The position numbers and the translations under genes were made by a program. From Rhodospirillaceae bacterium (GTDB taxonomy: Bacteria > Pseudomonadota > Alphaproteobacteria > Rhodospirillales > 2-02-FULL-58-16): a stretch of DNA of 21,901 nt. The stretch spans positions 1 to 21,901 of the forward strand of contig DUZD01000014.1 in the NCBI GenBank assembly GCA_013349695.1, written 5' to 3'. Of the stretch, positions 1 through 6,455 are shown piece after piece; position 1 is the first letter of the stretch; every line of letters begins with the position of its first letter. The notes beneath the pieces are model-generated. The model made no database searches and was not told the DNA's origin. It saw nothing but the letters and a program-made list of their open reading frames with translations.

Positions 1-2
1 GT

Positions 3-1091
3 ACTGTCGTCGCCAGCGCCGGGTTCGCCGCCGGAATCCTTTTCGGGGCGACGGCGAACCGGACCGACTTCTGCGCCATGGGATCCTTGTCCGATATCGT
101 TTTCATGGGGGATTTCCGGCGCTTCCGTGCTTGGCTTCTGGCCATGGCGGTGGCCATGATCGGCACCCAGGCGCTGCACGGCTTCAAAGTCGTCGATATT
201 TATCAGTCCATTTACCTGACCGCCAACTTTGGCTGGCTGGGCGCCATCATCGGCGGCCTTTTGTTCGGTTTCGGCATGACCCTGGCCGGCGGTTGCGCCA
301 ACAAAGGCCTGGTCCGCATCGGCGGCGGCAATTTGAAATCGGTGATGGTGATCGTCATCATGGGCATATTCGCCTATATGACCTTGCGCGGACTGACCGG
401 CCTGGCGCGTGTCGAGATGGAGAGCCTGGCCAATGTCGATCTCAAGCAAAGCGGGCTCGATTCCCAGGGCATGGCCGATATGGCCGCCGCCGTTCTCGGC
501 GCCGACACCGATTGGACGCGCTGGGCAGTGACCGCCGTTTTCGCCGCCGCCATCCTGGCGTACTGTTTCAAGGACGTGGAATTCCGCGCCTCGCCCGGCA
601 ACATCATTGGCGGCCTGATCATCGGCGCCCTGGTTCCTTTGGGCTGGTGGATCACCGGCGTCCTCGGCTACGACGATTTCGAACCGACGCCGCTCGCTTC
701 CTTCACCTTCGTCGCGCCCTCCGGCGAAAGCATCCAGTACCTGATGACCTTCACCGGCTCGACCATAAATTTCGGCGTCGCGGCGGTTGGCGGCGTCATC
801 GCCGGTTCTTGCCTGACGGCGATCGCCACCAAGACCTTCCGCGTCGAGGCCTTTACCGATGCCGCCGACATGATCCGCCATTTCGCCGGCGCCGCCATCA
901 TGGGCATCGGCGGGGTGTTGTCCCTCGGTTGTACCATCGGCCAGGGGATCACCGGCCTTTCGACGTTGGCCCTGGGCTCCGTCATCGCCCTCCTGTCGAT
1001 CATACTGGGCGGCTTCATCGGCTTGAAGTACCTGGAGGAGGGGAGCCTTGGCGGCGCCCTCAAGGAACTGATCCGGCACCCTGGCAAATAG
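3..1091 (+). CDS. YeeE/YedE family sulfur (thiosulfate-type) permease, 5' end outside window
   Basis: The reading frame is open from the window edge, so the true start lies upstream; 362 residues are visible. The first visible part, GFAAGILFGATANRTDFCAM, matches the family's conserved FC-containing segment, so the ATG at 78 is internal. Two further cysteine motifs typical of YeeE/YedE (TsuA/SoxT-like) transporters are present: GMTLAGGCANKGL near position 275 and LSLGCTIGQGITGLS near 920. Many hydrophobic Gly/Ala-rich helices show an inner-membrane protein. Family members import thiosulfate or another sulfur compound through cysteine relays. The stop is 27 bp before the soxY start on the same strand, which suggests a shared transcript and a role in feeding sulfur substrate to, or exporting product from, the Sox carrier. 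The exact substrate cannot be told from sequence. Confidence 0.88.
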   Translation, partial: TVVASAGFAAGILFGATANRTDFCAMGSLSDIVFMGDFRRFRAWLLAMAVAMIGTQALHGFKVVDIYQSIYLTANFGWLGAIIGGLLFGFGMTLAGGCANKGLVRIGGGNLKSVMVIVIMGIFAYMTLRGLTGLARVEMESLANVDLKQSGLDSQGMADMAAAVLGADTDWTRWAVTAVFAAAILAYCFKDVEFRASPGNIIGGLIIGALVPLGWWITGVLGYDDFEPTPLASFTFVAPSGESIQYLMTFTGSTINFGVAAVGGVIAGSCLTAIATKTFRVEAFTDAADMIRHFAGAAIMGIGGVLSLGCTIGQGITGLSTLALGSVIALLSIILGGFIGLKYLEEGSLGGALKELIRHPGK

Positions 1092-1118
1092 CGCCCTGGA
1101 ATGAGGAGAAGACAGAAA

Positions 1119-1601
1119 ATGACCGAAAATACGAATAAATCCGCCCTGTTGGGCCGCCGAGACGTGTTGAGGGCGGCGGCGGCGGGCGCCTTGGCTATCG
1201 CCGGGAGCGGTCTGTTTTCGCGCCACGTCCTGGCGACGCCGGAAACGGCGGCGCGGGCTTTGTCGAAGTTAACTGGCGGCGGCACCGCCCAGGAAGGCAA
1301 AGTGTTCCTGAAATTGCCGGAAATCGCCGACGACGGCAACACCGTGCCGGTCACCATTTCCATCGACAGCCCGATGACCGAGGCCAACTATGTCAAGGCG
1401 GTGCATGTCGTCGCCGAAGGCAATCCGCGCCCCGGCGTGGTCACCTTCAACTTGTCGCCGAGCGTCGGCAAGGCCGTTATTTCCACGCGCATGCGTCTGC
1501 ACAAGACCCAGAACGTGGTGGCGGCGGCGGTGATGAGCGACGGCTCCGTCTATTTCACCAAAAAGATGGTCAAGGTCACCATCGGCGGCTGCGGCGGCTG
1601 A
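1119..1601 (+). CDS. soxY: SoxY, sulfur-carrier subunit of the thiosulfate-oxidising Sox system
   Basis: The 160-aa product ends in VTIGGCGG, the SoxY C-terminal motif whose cysteine carries the sulfur intermediate. The N-terminus has a twin-arginine type signal (GRRDVLRAAAAGALAIAG, then a likely cleavage after HVLA), so it is probably Tat-exported to the periplasm, where the Sox system works. The ATG at 1119 is preferred over the in-frame ATG at 1101 because AGGAG lies at 1104-1108, about 10 nt before it. soxZ follows after 25 bp. SoxY forms a heterodimer with SoxZ, and SoxAX, SoxB and SoxCD normally act on the SoxY-bound sulfur; none of those genes lies in this window. Length and both end motifs fit the family, so the identification is firm. 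Confidence 0.93.
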   Translation: MTENTNKSALLGRRDVLRAAAAGALAIAGSGLFSRHVLATPETAARALSKLTGGGTAQEGKVFLKLPEIADDGNTVPVTISIDSPMTEANYVKAVHVVAEGNPRPGVVTFNLSPSVGKAVISTRMRLHKTQNVVAAAVMSDGSVYFTKKMVKVTIGGCGG

Positions 1602-1626
1602 ACGGGGGGCAAGGAGTTATAAGGTC

Positions 1627-1956
1627 ATGGCTATTACAAAACCACGCATGAAGGTCCCCGAGACGGCCAAAAAGGGAGAGGTCATCCAAATCAAGACCCT
1701 GATTTTCCATGATATGGAGACCGGGATTCGAAAGGATAAGAAAACGGGCAAGCTGATCCCGCGCATGATCATCAACAAGTTCGTCTGTTCCTTCAACGGC
1801 AAGGAGGTATTTAGCGCCAACATGCATCGGGCGATCGCCGCCAATCCTTATTTCGCTTTCCACGCAAGGGTCACCGAAAGCGGGACTTTCGATTTCACCT
1901 GGACCGACGACAAGGGCGAAACGGTCAAGGCCTCGCGCCAGATCGCGGTGACTTGA
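1627..1956 (+). CDS. soxZ: SoxZ, partner subunit of the SoxYZ sulfur carrier
   Basis: The 109-aa product has the usual SoxZ length and immunoglobulin-like beta-strand pattern (KPRMKVPETAKKGEVIQIKT near the start, FDFTWTDDKGE near the end). It has no signal peptide, as expected, since SoxZ is co-exported with the Tat-targeted SoxY. AAGGAG at 1611-1616 lies 10 nt before the ATG. The gene follows soxY by 25 bp and is surely co-transcribed. No sox gene follows: the next downstream signals are an SOS box and an unrelated regulator. Confidence 0.93.
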   Translation: MAITKPRMKVPETAKKGEVIQIKTLIFHDMETGIRKDKKTGKLIPRMIINKFVCSFNGKEVFSANMHRAIAANPYFAFHARVTESGTFDFTWTDDKGETVKASRQIAVT

Positions 1957-2058
1957 GGGATGAAATGGGGAGAAATTAACGCCGTGAAACGCAAAAGTCT
2001 TATCCCTCACCGTTCGGTACCGCAAAATCTTGATGACAGGCGAGCGAATGCATGATAG

Positions 2059-2073
2059 GAACATATCATGAAC
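2059..2073 (+). promoter_or_regulatory. Perfect alphaproteobacterial LexA (SOS) box
   Basis: GAACATATCATGAAC is an exact GAAC-N7-GAAC direct repeat, the LexA operator described for many Alphaproteobacteria (read as GTTC-N7-GTTC on the other strand). Its 7-nt spacer ATATCAT is identical to that of the operator-like site upstream of recA at 14774-14788, so 12 consecutive bases are shared. The left part overlaps an inverted repeat, CATGATA/TATCATG (2051-2057 and 2064-2070). A strong Shine-Dalgarno sequence (GGAGG, 2083-2087) lies 9 bp downstream of the box. Confidence 0.75.
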
Positions 2074-2096
2074 TATTGGCTTGGAGGTTATTTTCT

Positions 2097-2252
2097 ATGT
2101 CCGACTATCCACGTTCCCTGATCGCCTCAGGTCGGCGAATGCGTTGGCGATGCGCCGCCTGCTTCAATGCCTCCTTCGATGCAATATCTCGCTGGAGGCC
2201 ATTAAAACAGTTCAGCATGCCAGAAACGGTCATGCGAACGAACGGCTGGTGA
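2097..2252 (+). CDS. Small hypothetical ORF behind an SOS box
   Basis: The ATG at 2097 has GGAGG 9 nt upstream and opens a 51-codon frame starting MSDYPRSLIASGRRMRW. I do not recognise the product. A second overlapping frame, from TTG at 2081 to a stop at 2264-2266, has the more protein-like composition in its later part (a basic, leucine-rich stretch ending NERLVRRYG). A frameshift between the two, or use of the second frame, is therefore possible. The position directly behind a perfect LexA operator suggests a DNA-damage-inducible small protein, as small SOS-controlled division inhibitors are known in Caulobacter, but no similarity to those was seen. Which frame is translated, if any, is undecided. 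Confidence 0.28.
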   Translation: MSDYPRSLIASGRRMRWRCAACFNASFDAISRWRPLKQFSMPETVMRTNGW

Positions 2253-2307
2253 GGCGCTACGGTTAAAGGCGACCGTTTCCGACATGCATTGATGGTTAGC
2301 TTCCCCC

Positions 2308-2985
2308 ATGAGGACAGCCATTGCCCAGGGAGATTCGATAAATCAGATTTTGCCCATCCTCGCGGTGGCGCTCGATCACATCCCCATAGGCATCGTCATA
2401 GTCCGTGATGACGGTCGTATCCGCTTCGCCAACAACATCGCACGGAACATCGCCAAGGATGGAGGCCTAGTCCTCGATAACAATCTTCTATCCGCTTCCC
2501 GCAGGGAGGAGCGGGGACATATGTTGAGTTGCATCAAGAAAGCAACTCACAGCGCCGCCGAGGGCACCATCCTTCCCGGTGAAGCGATAACCCTGGAACG
2601 TCCCGATGAAAAACCGCCCCTACAGGTTATCATCAGCACCCTCTGGAGTAACCACCAACGCTTCGGCATGGGCGTGCTGGACGAACCATACGGCATCCTG
2701 TTCGTCACCGACCCCAATCGCCCCCAGGAGACCTCGTCTGAACAGCTGCGACGCCTGTTCGGGCTGACCCGCTCCGAGGCGAGGCTGACCGAACGCTTGG
2801 TTGCGGGAGACAGCGTCAAGGAAGCGGCGGCGGAACTCGGTGTCACCGAAGGAACGGCGCGCACCACGTTGAAGGCCATCTTCTACAAGACCGGCGTCAC
2901 CCGCCAACCGGAACTGGTCAAAGTGGTGATGACCAGTCCTCTGTGGATCGCGGGTGGCCTGCTTCCCTGGAACGCCCCAATCTAA
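2308..2985 (+). CDS. PAS-like / LuxR-type helix-turn-helix transcriptional regulator
   Basis: The 225-aa protein has two parts. Residues about 15-125 resemble a PAS-like sensory domain (ALDHIPIGIVIVRDDGRIRF followed by ANNIAR). Residues about 150-207 form a LuxR/GerE-type helix-turn-helix (LTRSEARLTERLVAG then VKEAAAELGVTEGTARTTLK). An in-frame stop at 2290-2292 limits the start, and ATG at 2308 is the only reasonable choice, although no clear Shine-Dalgarno precedes it. No receiver domain is seen, so it is not a classical response regulator. It could act on its own ligand signal. It lies 351 bp after soxZ and may control the sox genes or the small SOS-linked ORF, but the sequence does not show which. 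Confidence 0.8.
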   Translation: MRTAIAQGDSINQILPILAVALDHIPIGIVIVRDDGRIRFANNIARNIAKDGGLVLDNNLLSASRREERGHMLSCIKKATHSAAEGTILPGEAITLERPDEKPPLQVIISTLWSNHQRFGMGVLDEPYGILFVTDPNRPQETSSEQLRRLFGLTRSEARLTERLVAGDSVKEAAAELGVTEGTARTTLKAIFYKTGVTRQPELVKVVMTSPLWIAGGLLPWNAPI

Positions 2986-3037
2986 AGCTATAGTACGTTC
3001 CCGTCGAGGAGGAGGCGGAAGATCGGGCGGCGCGGAG

Positions 3038-3190
3038 CTATTTGATTAATCGCCGGAGAAGCCGACCGGAAGCCTTGCCGGCGATCCGCCGGGCGATCCT
3101 CTTGCCGACGGTACCCCTCCTGACGGCGTTGACGTCGCCCAACAGCCGGGCGATGAGATAAAGCAAGCCTCGGATTTTAGAGATACTCAT
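3038..3190 (-). CDS. Small basic hypothetical protein, 50 aa
   Basis: This minus-strand frame begins MSISKIRGLLYLIARLLGD and continues with a run of Arg, Lys, Gly and Ala to end RLLRRLIK. It has a short hydrophobic N-terminal part and a strongly cationic C-terminal half with a GKRIARRIAGKASGR segment. I recall similar short proteins, unnamed, scattered in bacterial genomes, and the regular amino-acid pattern supports a real gene; I assign no function. There is no ribosome binding site: the bases directly upstream of the ATG (3191 onward on the plus strand) look like the left end of an IS110-type element, so the original leader seems to have been replaced and the gene may be silent. Confidence 0.55.
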   Translation of the reverse strand: MSISKIRGLLYLIARLLGDVNAVRRGTVGKRIARRIAGKASGRLLRRLIK

Positions 3191-3558
3191 GCGCTACTGT
3201 CCCGTAAAAGTGCCGATGTGAGTCTATAGCATCATGATCCAAAGAGATGGGGTAATCGGTTTGGAAGGTGGCTACTGTCCGAGCTTTAAATACGGGGTCT
3301 GGATGGTCCAGCCACCAAAAACATGAAGGTGGAGTAGCCATGAAGTATTTTGCCGGATTGGACGTTTCATTGGAAGAGACTTCGGCCTGATGCCAAGGCT
3401 GTACCAGTCCGGCGAGATTTCGCGCTCGGGGCGGATCAGCAAGTGCGGCGACGCCATGGTGCGCTCGTTGCTGTTCGAGGCGGCGTTGAGCCTGCACCGC
3501 ATGTGGGTGGACGGGACGGACGTTCCAATGGGGCAAGGCCGGCGAAGCCGCCGCCTGA
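3191..3558 (+). mobile_element. IS110-family insertion sequence remnant
   Basis: The region holds a short non-coding leader (3191-3339) and a mutilated IS110-type transposase (3340-3558). IS110 elements lack long terminal inverted repeats, so the ends are uncertain. The left boundary is placed directly against the start codon of the small minus-strand gene; the right boundary is just after the transposase stop, where group II intron sequence begins. A 9-base repeat, CTACTGTCC, occurs at about 3194 and 3271. The element cannot move by itself because its transposase is missing most of its length. Confidence 0.65.
3340..3558 (+). pseudogene. IS110-type transposase, internally deleted and frameshifted
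   Basis: The N-terminus MKYFAGLDVSLEETS is the start of the IS110 DEDD domain, preceded by a GGTGGAG Shine-Dalgarno. After about 16 residues a stop appears, and the sequence jumps (from about 3388) to the C-terminal Transposase_20 region, YQSGEISRSGRISKCGDAMV followed by RSLLFEAA. A second deletion then joins this directly to the family's terminal HRMWVDGTD segment, and a one-base shift near 3525 leads into FQWGKAGEAAA and the stop. A normal IS110 transposase is roughly 300-400 aa, so most of the catalytic domain is gone. The surviving order of fragments matches the intact family, which shows decay by deletion and not rearrangement. Confidence 0.8.
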
Positions 3559-3559
3559 G

Positions 3560-4020
3560 CACCCGGAAAAAGGAGGGTATTTAAGAGCTTTCCGCTTCGG
3601 CGGAAGATGTCCCGCGGGGGACGCAAGGCGGCGGCGACGGTGCGACAGACGATGCGGGGCTGGCAACTCCACCACCGTAGCGAAACATCCCTCGATGCCC
3701 TGGCAAAAGGACATTCATTCCGGCTCTTCGGGGCTGGTTGAACTGCTACGGGGCGTATTACAGGTCGGCTGCTATCCGGGTCCTCCACCACTTCGATTTG
3801 TATCTGACGAAGTGGGCCATGCGGAAATACAAGAAGCCGAGGCGTCGTCCGCGACGGGCTCGGCCTTGGCTGCAACGCATCATGCATGAGCAGCCGATGC
3901 TATTCCCTCATTGGGCGGCGACCCGACATGCGGTTGGACGGTAAGAGCCGGATGAGTCGAGAGGCCCGCGTCCGGTTCCGTGAGAGCGTGGGGGTGAAAT
4001 TCCCCCGCGCCACTCGACCC
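3560..4020 (+). mobile_element. Group II intron 3' remnant (maturase C-terminus, domains V and VI)
   Basis: The piece contains the end of a reverse transcriptase/maturase gene and then the structured RNA tail. Domain V is the 34-nt hairpin at 3945-3978: GAGCCGGA pairs with TCCGGTTC around a GAGTCGAGAGGCCCGCG interior. Domain VI follows, with GGGGG (3990-3994), TGAAATT, CCCCC (4002-4006), the position of the branch-point helix. The 3' splice boundary should lie between about 4012 and 4020. Domains I to IV and most of the reverse transcriptase are absent, so it can neither splice nor move. Confidence 0.8.
3571..3944 (+). pseudogene. Group II intron maturase C-terminal fragment, frameshifted
   Basis: Two consecutive frames together give the C-terminal X/maturase domain of group II intron-encoded proteins. 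The first (3571 to a stop at 3739-3741) contains the RQTMRGWQLHHRSETSLDAL type segment. The second (from about 3705 to 3944) reads RGWLNCYGAYYRS, then LTKWAMRKYKK, RARPWLQRI and LFPHW, all typical landmarks of the family. A single-base shift near 3705 separates them. The reverse transcriptase core with its YADD motif is missing upstream, where the IS110 remnant abuts. Both the truncation and the frameshift make this non-functional. Confidence 0.8.
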
Positions 4021-4210
4021 GACCGACCGATTACAGAAGAAGAATCGATGAGATGCCTTGCAGCCGTGGTTTTCATCGAATTTCTTACATAAAGACAAAA
4101 AATAGGAATCCAAATGCGTATGGTGTCCCCCGACTGGATGGGGGCCTACGACATCGAAAACAAAAGGGCGCGGGCGCGGTCGTTGCCGATTCGATCGTTG
4201 ATAAAGACGG

Positions 4211-4576
4211 TCATCGTTGAGTCCCCTTCGTCTTGGCGATGACTTCACGGGCTTGGGCCGCGGCACTTTCAAGACGCTCCGTTTTGGTGGTATCGTTCCA
4301 GTGTTGTATGCCATTAAGTAAGGCGGCTATGGCTGCCAGCAATTTGGCGTTGACGGCTTTGAGGCGGTCCCGCTCGGCGGCGGTATCAGGGGCGGCGGCG
4401 ATGAGCCGGGCGTTGGCCGCGGCGATTTCAAACTCTTCATGGTTCGGGTCGCTGGCATTGGGGCCAAAGGCGTGTTCGCGGAAAGGTGTGTAAATTTGCA
4501 CGAACCCGTACGCGTCAGTGCTGATATATCCCTCTGGCGTGATGAGCCAAGGTCCGGGTGTGTGTTCGCTGGTCAT
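4211..4576 (-). CDS. Phage-type hypothetical protein with HTPGPW and ANARLIAAAPD motifs
   Basis: The 121-aa product starts MTSEHTPGPWLITPEG and contains AAANARLIAAAPDTAAERDR. This pairing is common in small phage and prophage proteins of unknown role. ATG at 4576 is preferred over upstream in-frame starts because GAGGAG lies just before it and the HTPGPW motif is normally close to the N-terminus. The second half (residues about 65-115) is rich in Ala, Glu and Lys and probably helical. Its stop overlaps the ATG of a 22-codon frame (4214 to 4146, MTVFINDRIGNDRARALLF) in an ATGA junction, as in compact phage operons, but that frame stops early and may be the stump of a deleted gene. This suggests a prophage relic. 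Confidence 0.65.
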   Translation of the reverse strand: MTSEHTPGPWLITPEGYISTDAYGFVQIYTPFREHAFGPNASDPNHEEFEIAAANARLIAAAPDTAAERDRLKAVNAKLLAAIAALLNGIQHWNDTTKTERLESAAAQAREVIAKTKGTQR

Positions 4577-4665
4577 ATCATTTTCTCCTCGTTCAAGTGG
4601 TTGGCGTCCCAAATCCCCGGCGCTAAATCCGGGGAAGCGGGAATACATCCCGATGGGCTTAGGGG

Positions 4666-4773
4666 TTAAAGGGCAATCGTGTAGACTAATTCGCCAGTTT
4701 CGTTAAAAACGAGACCGCGAGCATCATGGGCGAACCCGCGTGTTTTCCGTTGTGTTTCCGAGGCTCCATTCAA
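4666..4773 (-). CDS. Very short possible ORF, phage-like context
   Basis: A 35-codon minus-strand frame starts at a TTG (4773-4771) and ends ARGLVFNETGELVYTIAL. The composition is protein-like, but there is no ATG start. A neighbouring frame just upstream (ending in FEWSLGNTTEN) is also protein-like, so this may be the tail of a gene broken by a frameshift. It lies 90 bp upstream of the HTPGPW gene on the same strand and could belong to the same relic. No family is recognised. Confidence 0.25.
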   Translation of the reverse strand: MNGASETQRKTRGFAHDARGLVFNETGELVYTIAL

Positions 4774-4876
4774 AATTCAAGACCTGATAATCATCCAGGC
4801 CGTTCTCCTCGACCGGTACATTGGTTGAAGTTTGTTAAGAGCAACCGCTTAACCAGGACCTGAAGAGAAGACCGAG

Positions 4877-5125
4877 ATGACATATTACCGTGGAATCGAA
4901 TTGCATTCCACCAACAGCGTAATCGTTGTGACGGACGGGGCGGATGGGATTGTCTTCAAGAGGCGGCTGCCCAACGAGCTTCGGTTGATCGTCAAGGCTC
5001 TGGCGCCGTTAGGCGCGGCGCTTGCTGTCACCGAATTTCCTCGATCTTCGAATCTATGGAGTATCGGAAGCTTATATGGGAAAGTGGATGTGGCGTGTTC
5101 GGTGGGCAATTCGAAGCAGGGATGA
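4877..5125 (+). pseudogene. IS110-type transposase N-terminal fragment
   Basis: The frame begins MTYYRGIELHSTNSVIVV and continues FKRRLPNELRLIVKALAPLG, which is the start of an IS110-like transposase (the GIDLHSTN and KRLPND landmarks; here the second acidic position of the family pattern is E in place of D). Likeness to the family fades after about residue 55, where VVESTYNWYW would be expected, and the frame ends after 82 codons. This is a second, different IS110-type copy from the one at 3340, since the N-termini differ. Its 3' part was lost, and the pentapeptide-repeat gene begins at the break. A purine-rich GAAGAGAAG precedes the ATG. Confidence 0.65.
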
Positions 5126-6398
5126 CAATGCCTCAGTTGATCGTTGTCGTGACACCCGCGAAGGTCGCGGATATTCTCGCCAATCACCAAAAATGGCTCC
5201 GTAACAAAGGCGGCCGCCGCGCCGATTTGGCGCTCTCCGATCTCACCGGTTTCAACTTCATCCGCGCCGACCTGCAACGCGCCAAGCTGACGGGAGCCAT
5301 CCTTTGCAAGACAATCCTGGTGGCGGCGGACCTCCGGGAGGCGGACCTGTTCTCGACCGACTTGTGCGATGCGAACCTGACCGGCGCCGACCTCAGCGGT
5401 TGCGACCTGCGCGGCGCCTACCTTCGCGGCACCGTGTTCAATTACGCCAACCTGGAGGACGCCAACCTCCGTGACGGGACCTTGTTGATAAGCAACAAGG
5501 ACGATGGGCTCGACGTAGTTGGGCATAGCCACGATCCGGACGGATTGCCGCTGGCCGACCTGTCGGGGGTTAATTTGAATGGTGCCCGTCTGGGAGGGGC
5601 GAGCATCATCCAGACCGACCTCACCGGTGCGTCGCTTGCCGGGGCCAACCTGAACGCCGCCAATCTCAGGAATTCCAATCTGTCCGGAGTCGACCTCACG
5701 GGCGCCGATCTGAGCGGCGCCAATTTTTCCAACACCAAGCTCTGCGGAGCCAACCTCGCGGGCGCCGTCGTGCACGGCTGCAACTTCGAGAATGCCGAGC
5801 TGGCCAGCGCCCAGTTGGATGACGTCGACCTCGGCCAAGCCAATCTGGATGGGGCGAAACTGGTCCGCGACCTCTCCGAACTCGACCTCGACGTTCGAAC
5901 CGTGCTGCACGAGCACGCCACCTGGATAGCCTCGTTCGGCAGCCAAGGCCAACGTGCCGACCTCAATGGATCGACTTCAACCACGTCGATTTCCGCGGCT
6001 TCAACCTGAGGGGGGCGACGGCACGCGGCAGCGACTTCAGCGGCGCCAACTTGGCCGCCATCGAGTTCACCATGGCCGATCTCTCGAAAGCCATCTTCAA
6101 GGGCGCCAACTTGATGGACGCGGATATGAGCGGCGCCAACATGGAGGGCGCCGACCTCAGGGGCACCAACTTGCGCCGGACCAACTTTGGCCCCACCGAA
6201 CTACGCGACAAGGACGGTACCCCGACCCACCGCTCCTGGCCCACCAACCTGAGCGGCGCCAACCTCAGGAGTGCCAACCTGGATGGCGCCAATCTCCGCA
6301 AGGCGAAACTGAAGGGCGCCGATCTTCACAATGCCCGCCTCACCAACGCGGACCTCTTCGGAGCCCAAATGGAAGACACGCTAATTGACACGGGGTAG
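5122..6398 (+). pseudogene. Pentapeptide-repeat protein, two modules, one frameshift
   Basis: Read as one gene with a one-base correction at about 5964, this gives roughly 425 aa built mainly of A(D/N)LXX pentapeptide repeats, which fold as a right-handed beta-helix. Two modules each open with a similar leader: NHQKWLRNKGGRRADL near residue 14 and EHATWIASFGSQGQRADL near residue 262. The first frame runs to a stop at 6009; from 5964 the repeats continue in the -1 frame (QWIDFNHVDFRGFNLRG) to the stop at 6396-6398. ATG at 5122 or 5128 is chosen since the stretch before it resembles IS debris. There is no signal peptide. Some relatives mimic DNA and protect gyrase, but most have unknown roles. 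An assembly error is an alternative to true inactivation. Confidence 0.8.
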
Positions 6399-6455
6399 CA
6401 GCCCCCTCACCTCGCGCATGGGCGGCGGCGAGCCTTTACCGGCGCGAAAAGACGC

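Noticed and set aside
3177..3887. 236-codon minus-strand frame across the mobile-element wreckage
   Set aside because: The plus strand here clearly encodes IS110 and group II intron fragments; the minus frame is a shadow.
4127..4144. CCCCC/GGGGG hairpin downstream of the HTPGPW gene as a terminator
   Set aside because: Only a 5-bp stem with no T-run on either side; not enough to call.
4885..5952. 355-codon minus-strand open frame opposite the pentapeptide-repeat gene
   Set aside because: It mirrors the repeat gene; its Val/Gly/Gln-rich periodic composition is the antisense of the pentapeptides.
5959..5970. Programmed -1 frameshifting in the pentapeptide gene
   Set aside because: No X-XXY-YYZ slippery heptamer is present at the junction; a one-base indel explains it better.
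5200..6390. Regularly spaced short DNA repeats that could suggest a CRISPR or tandem array
   Set aside because: They are degenerate 15-bp units encoding A(D/N)LXX pentapeptides, with no spacers or constant repeat.
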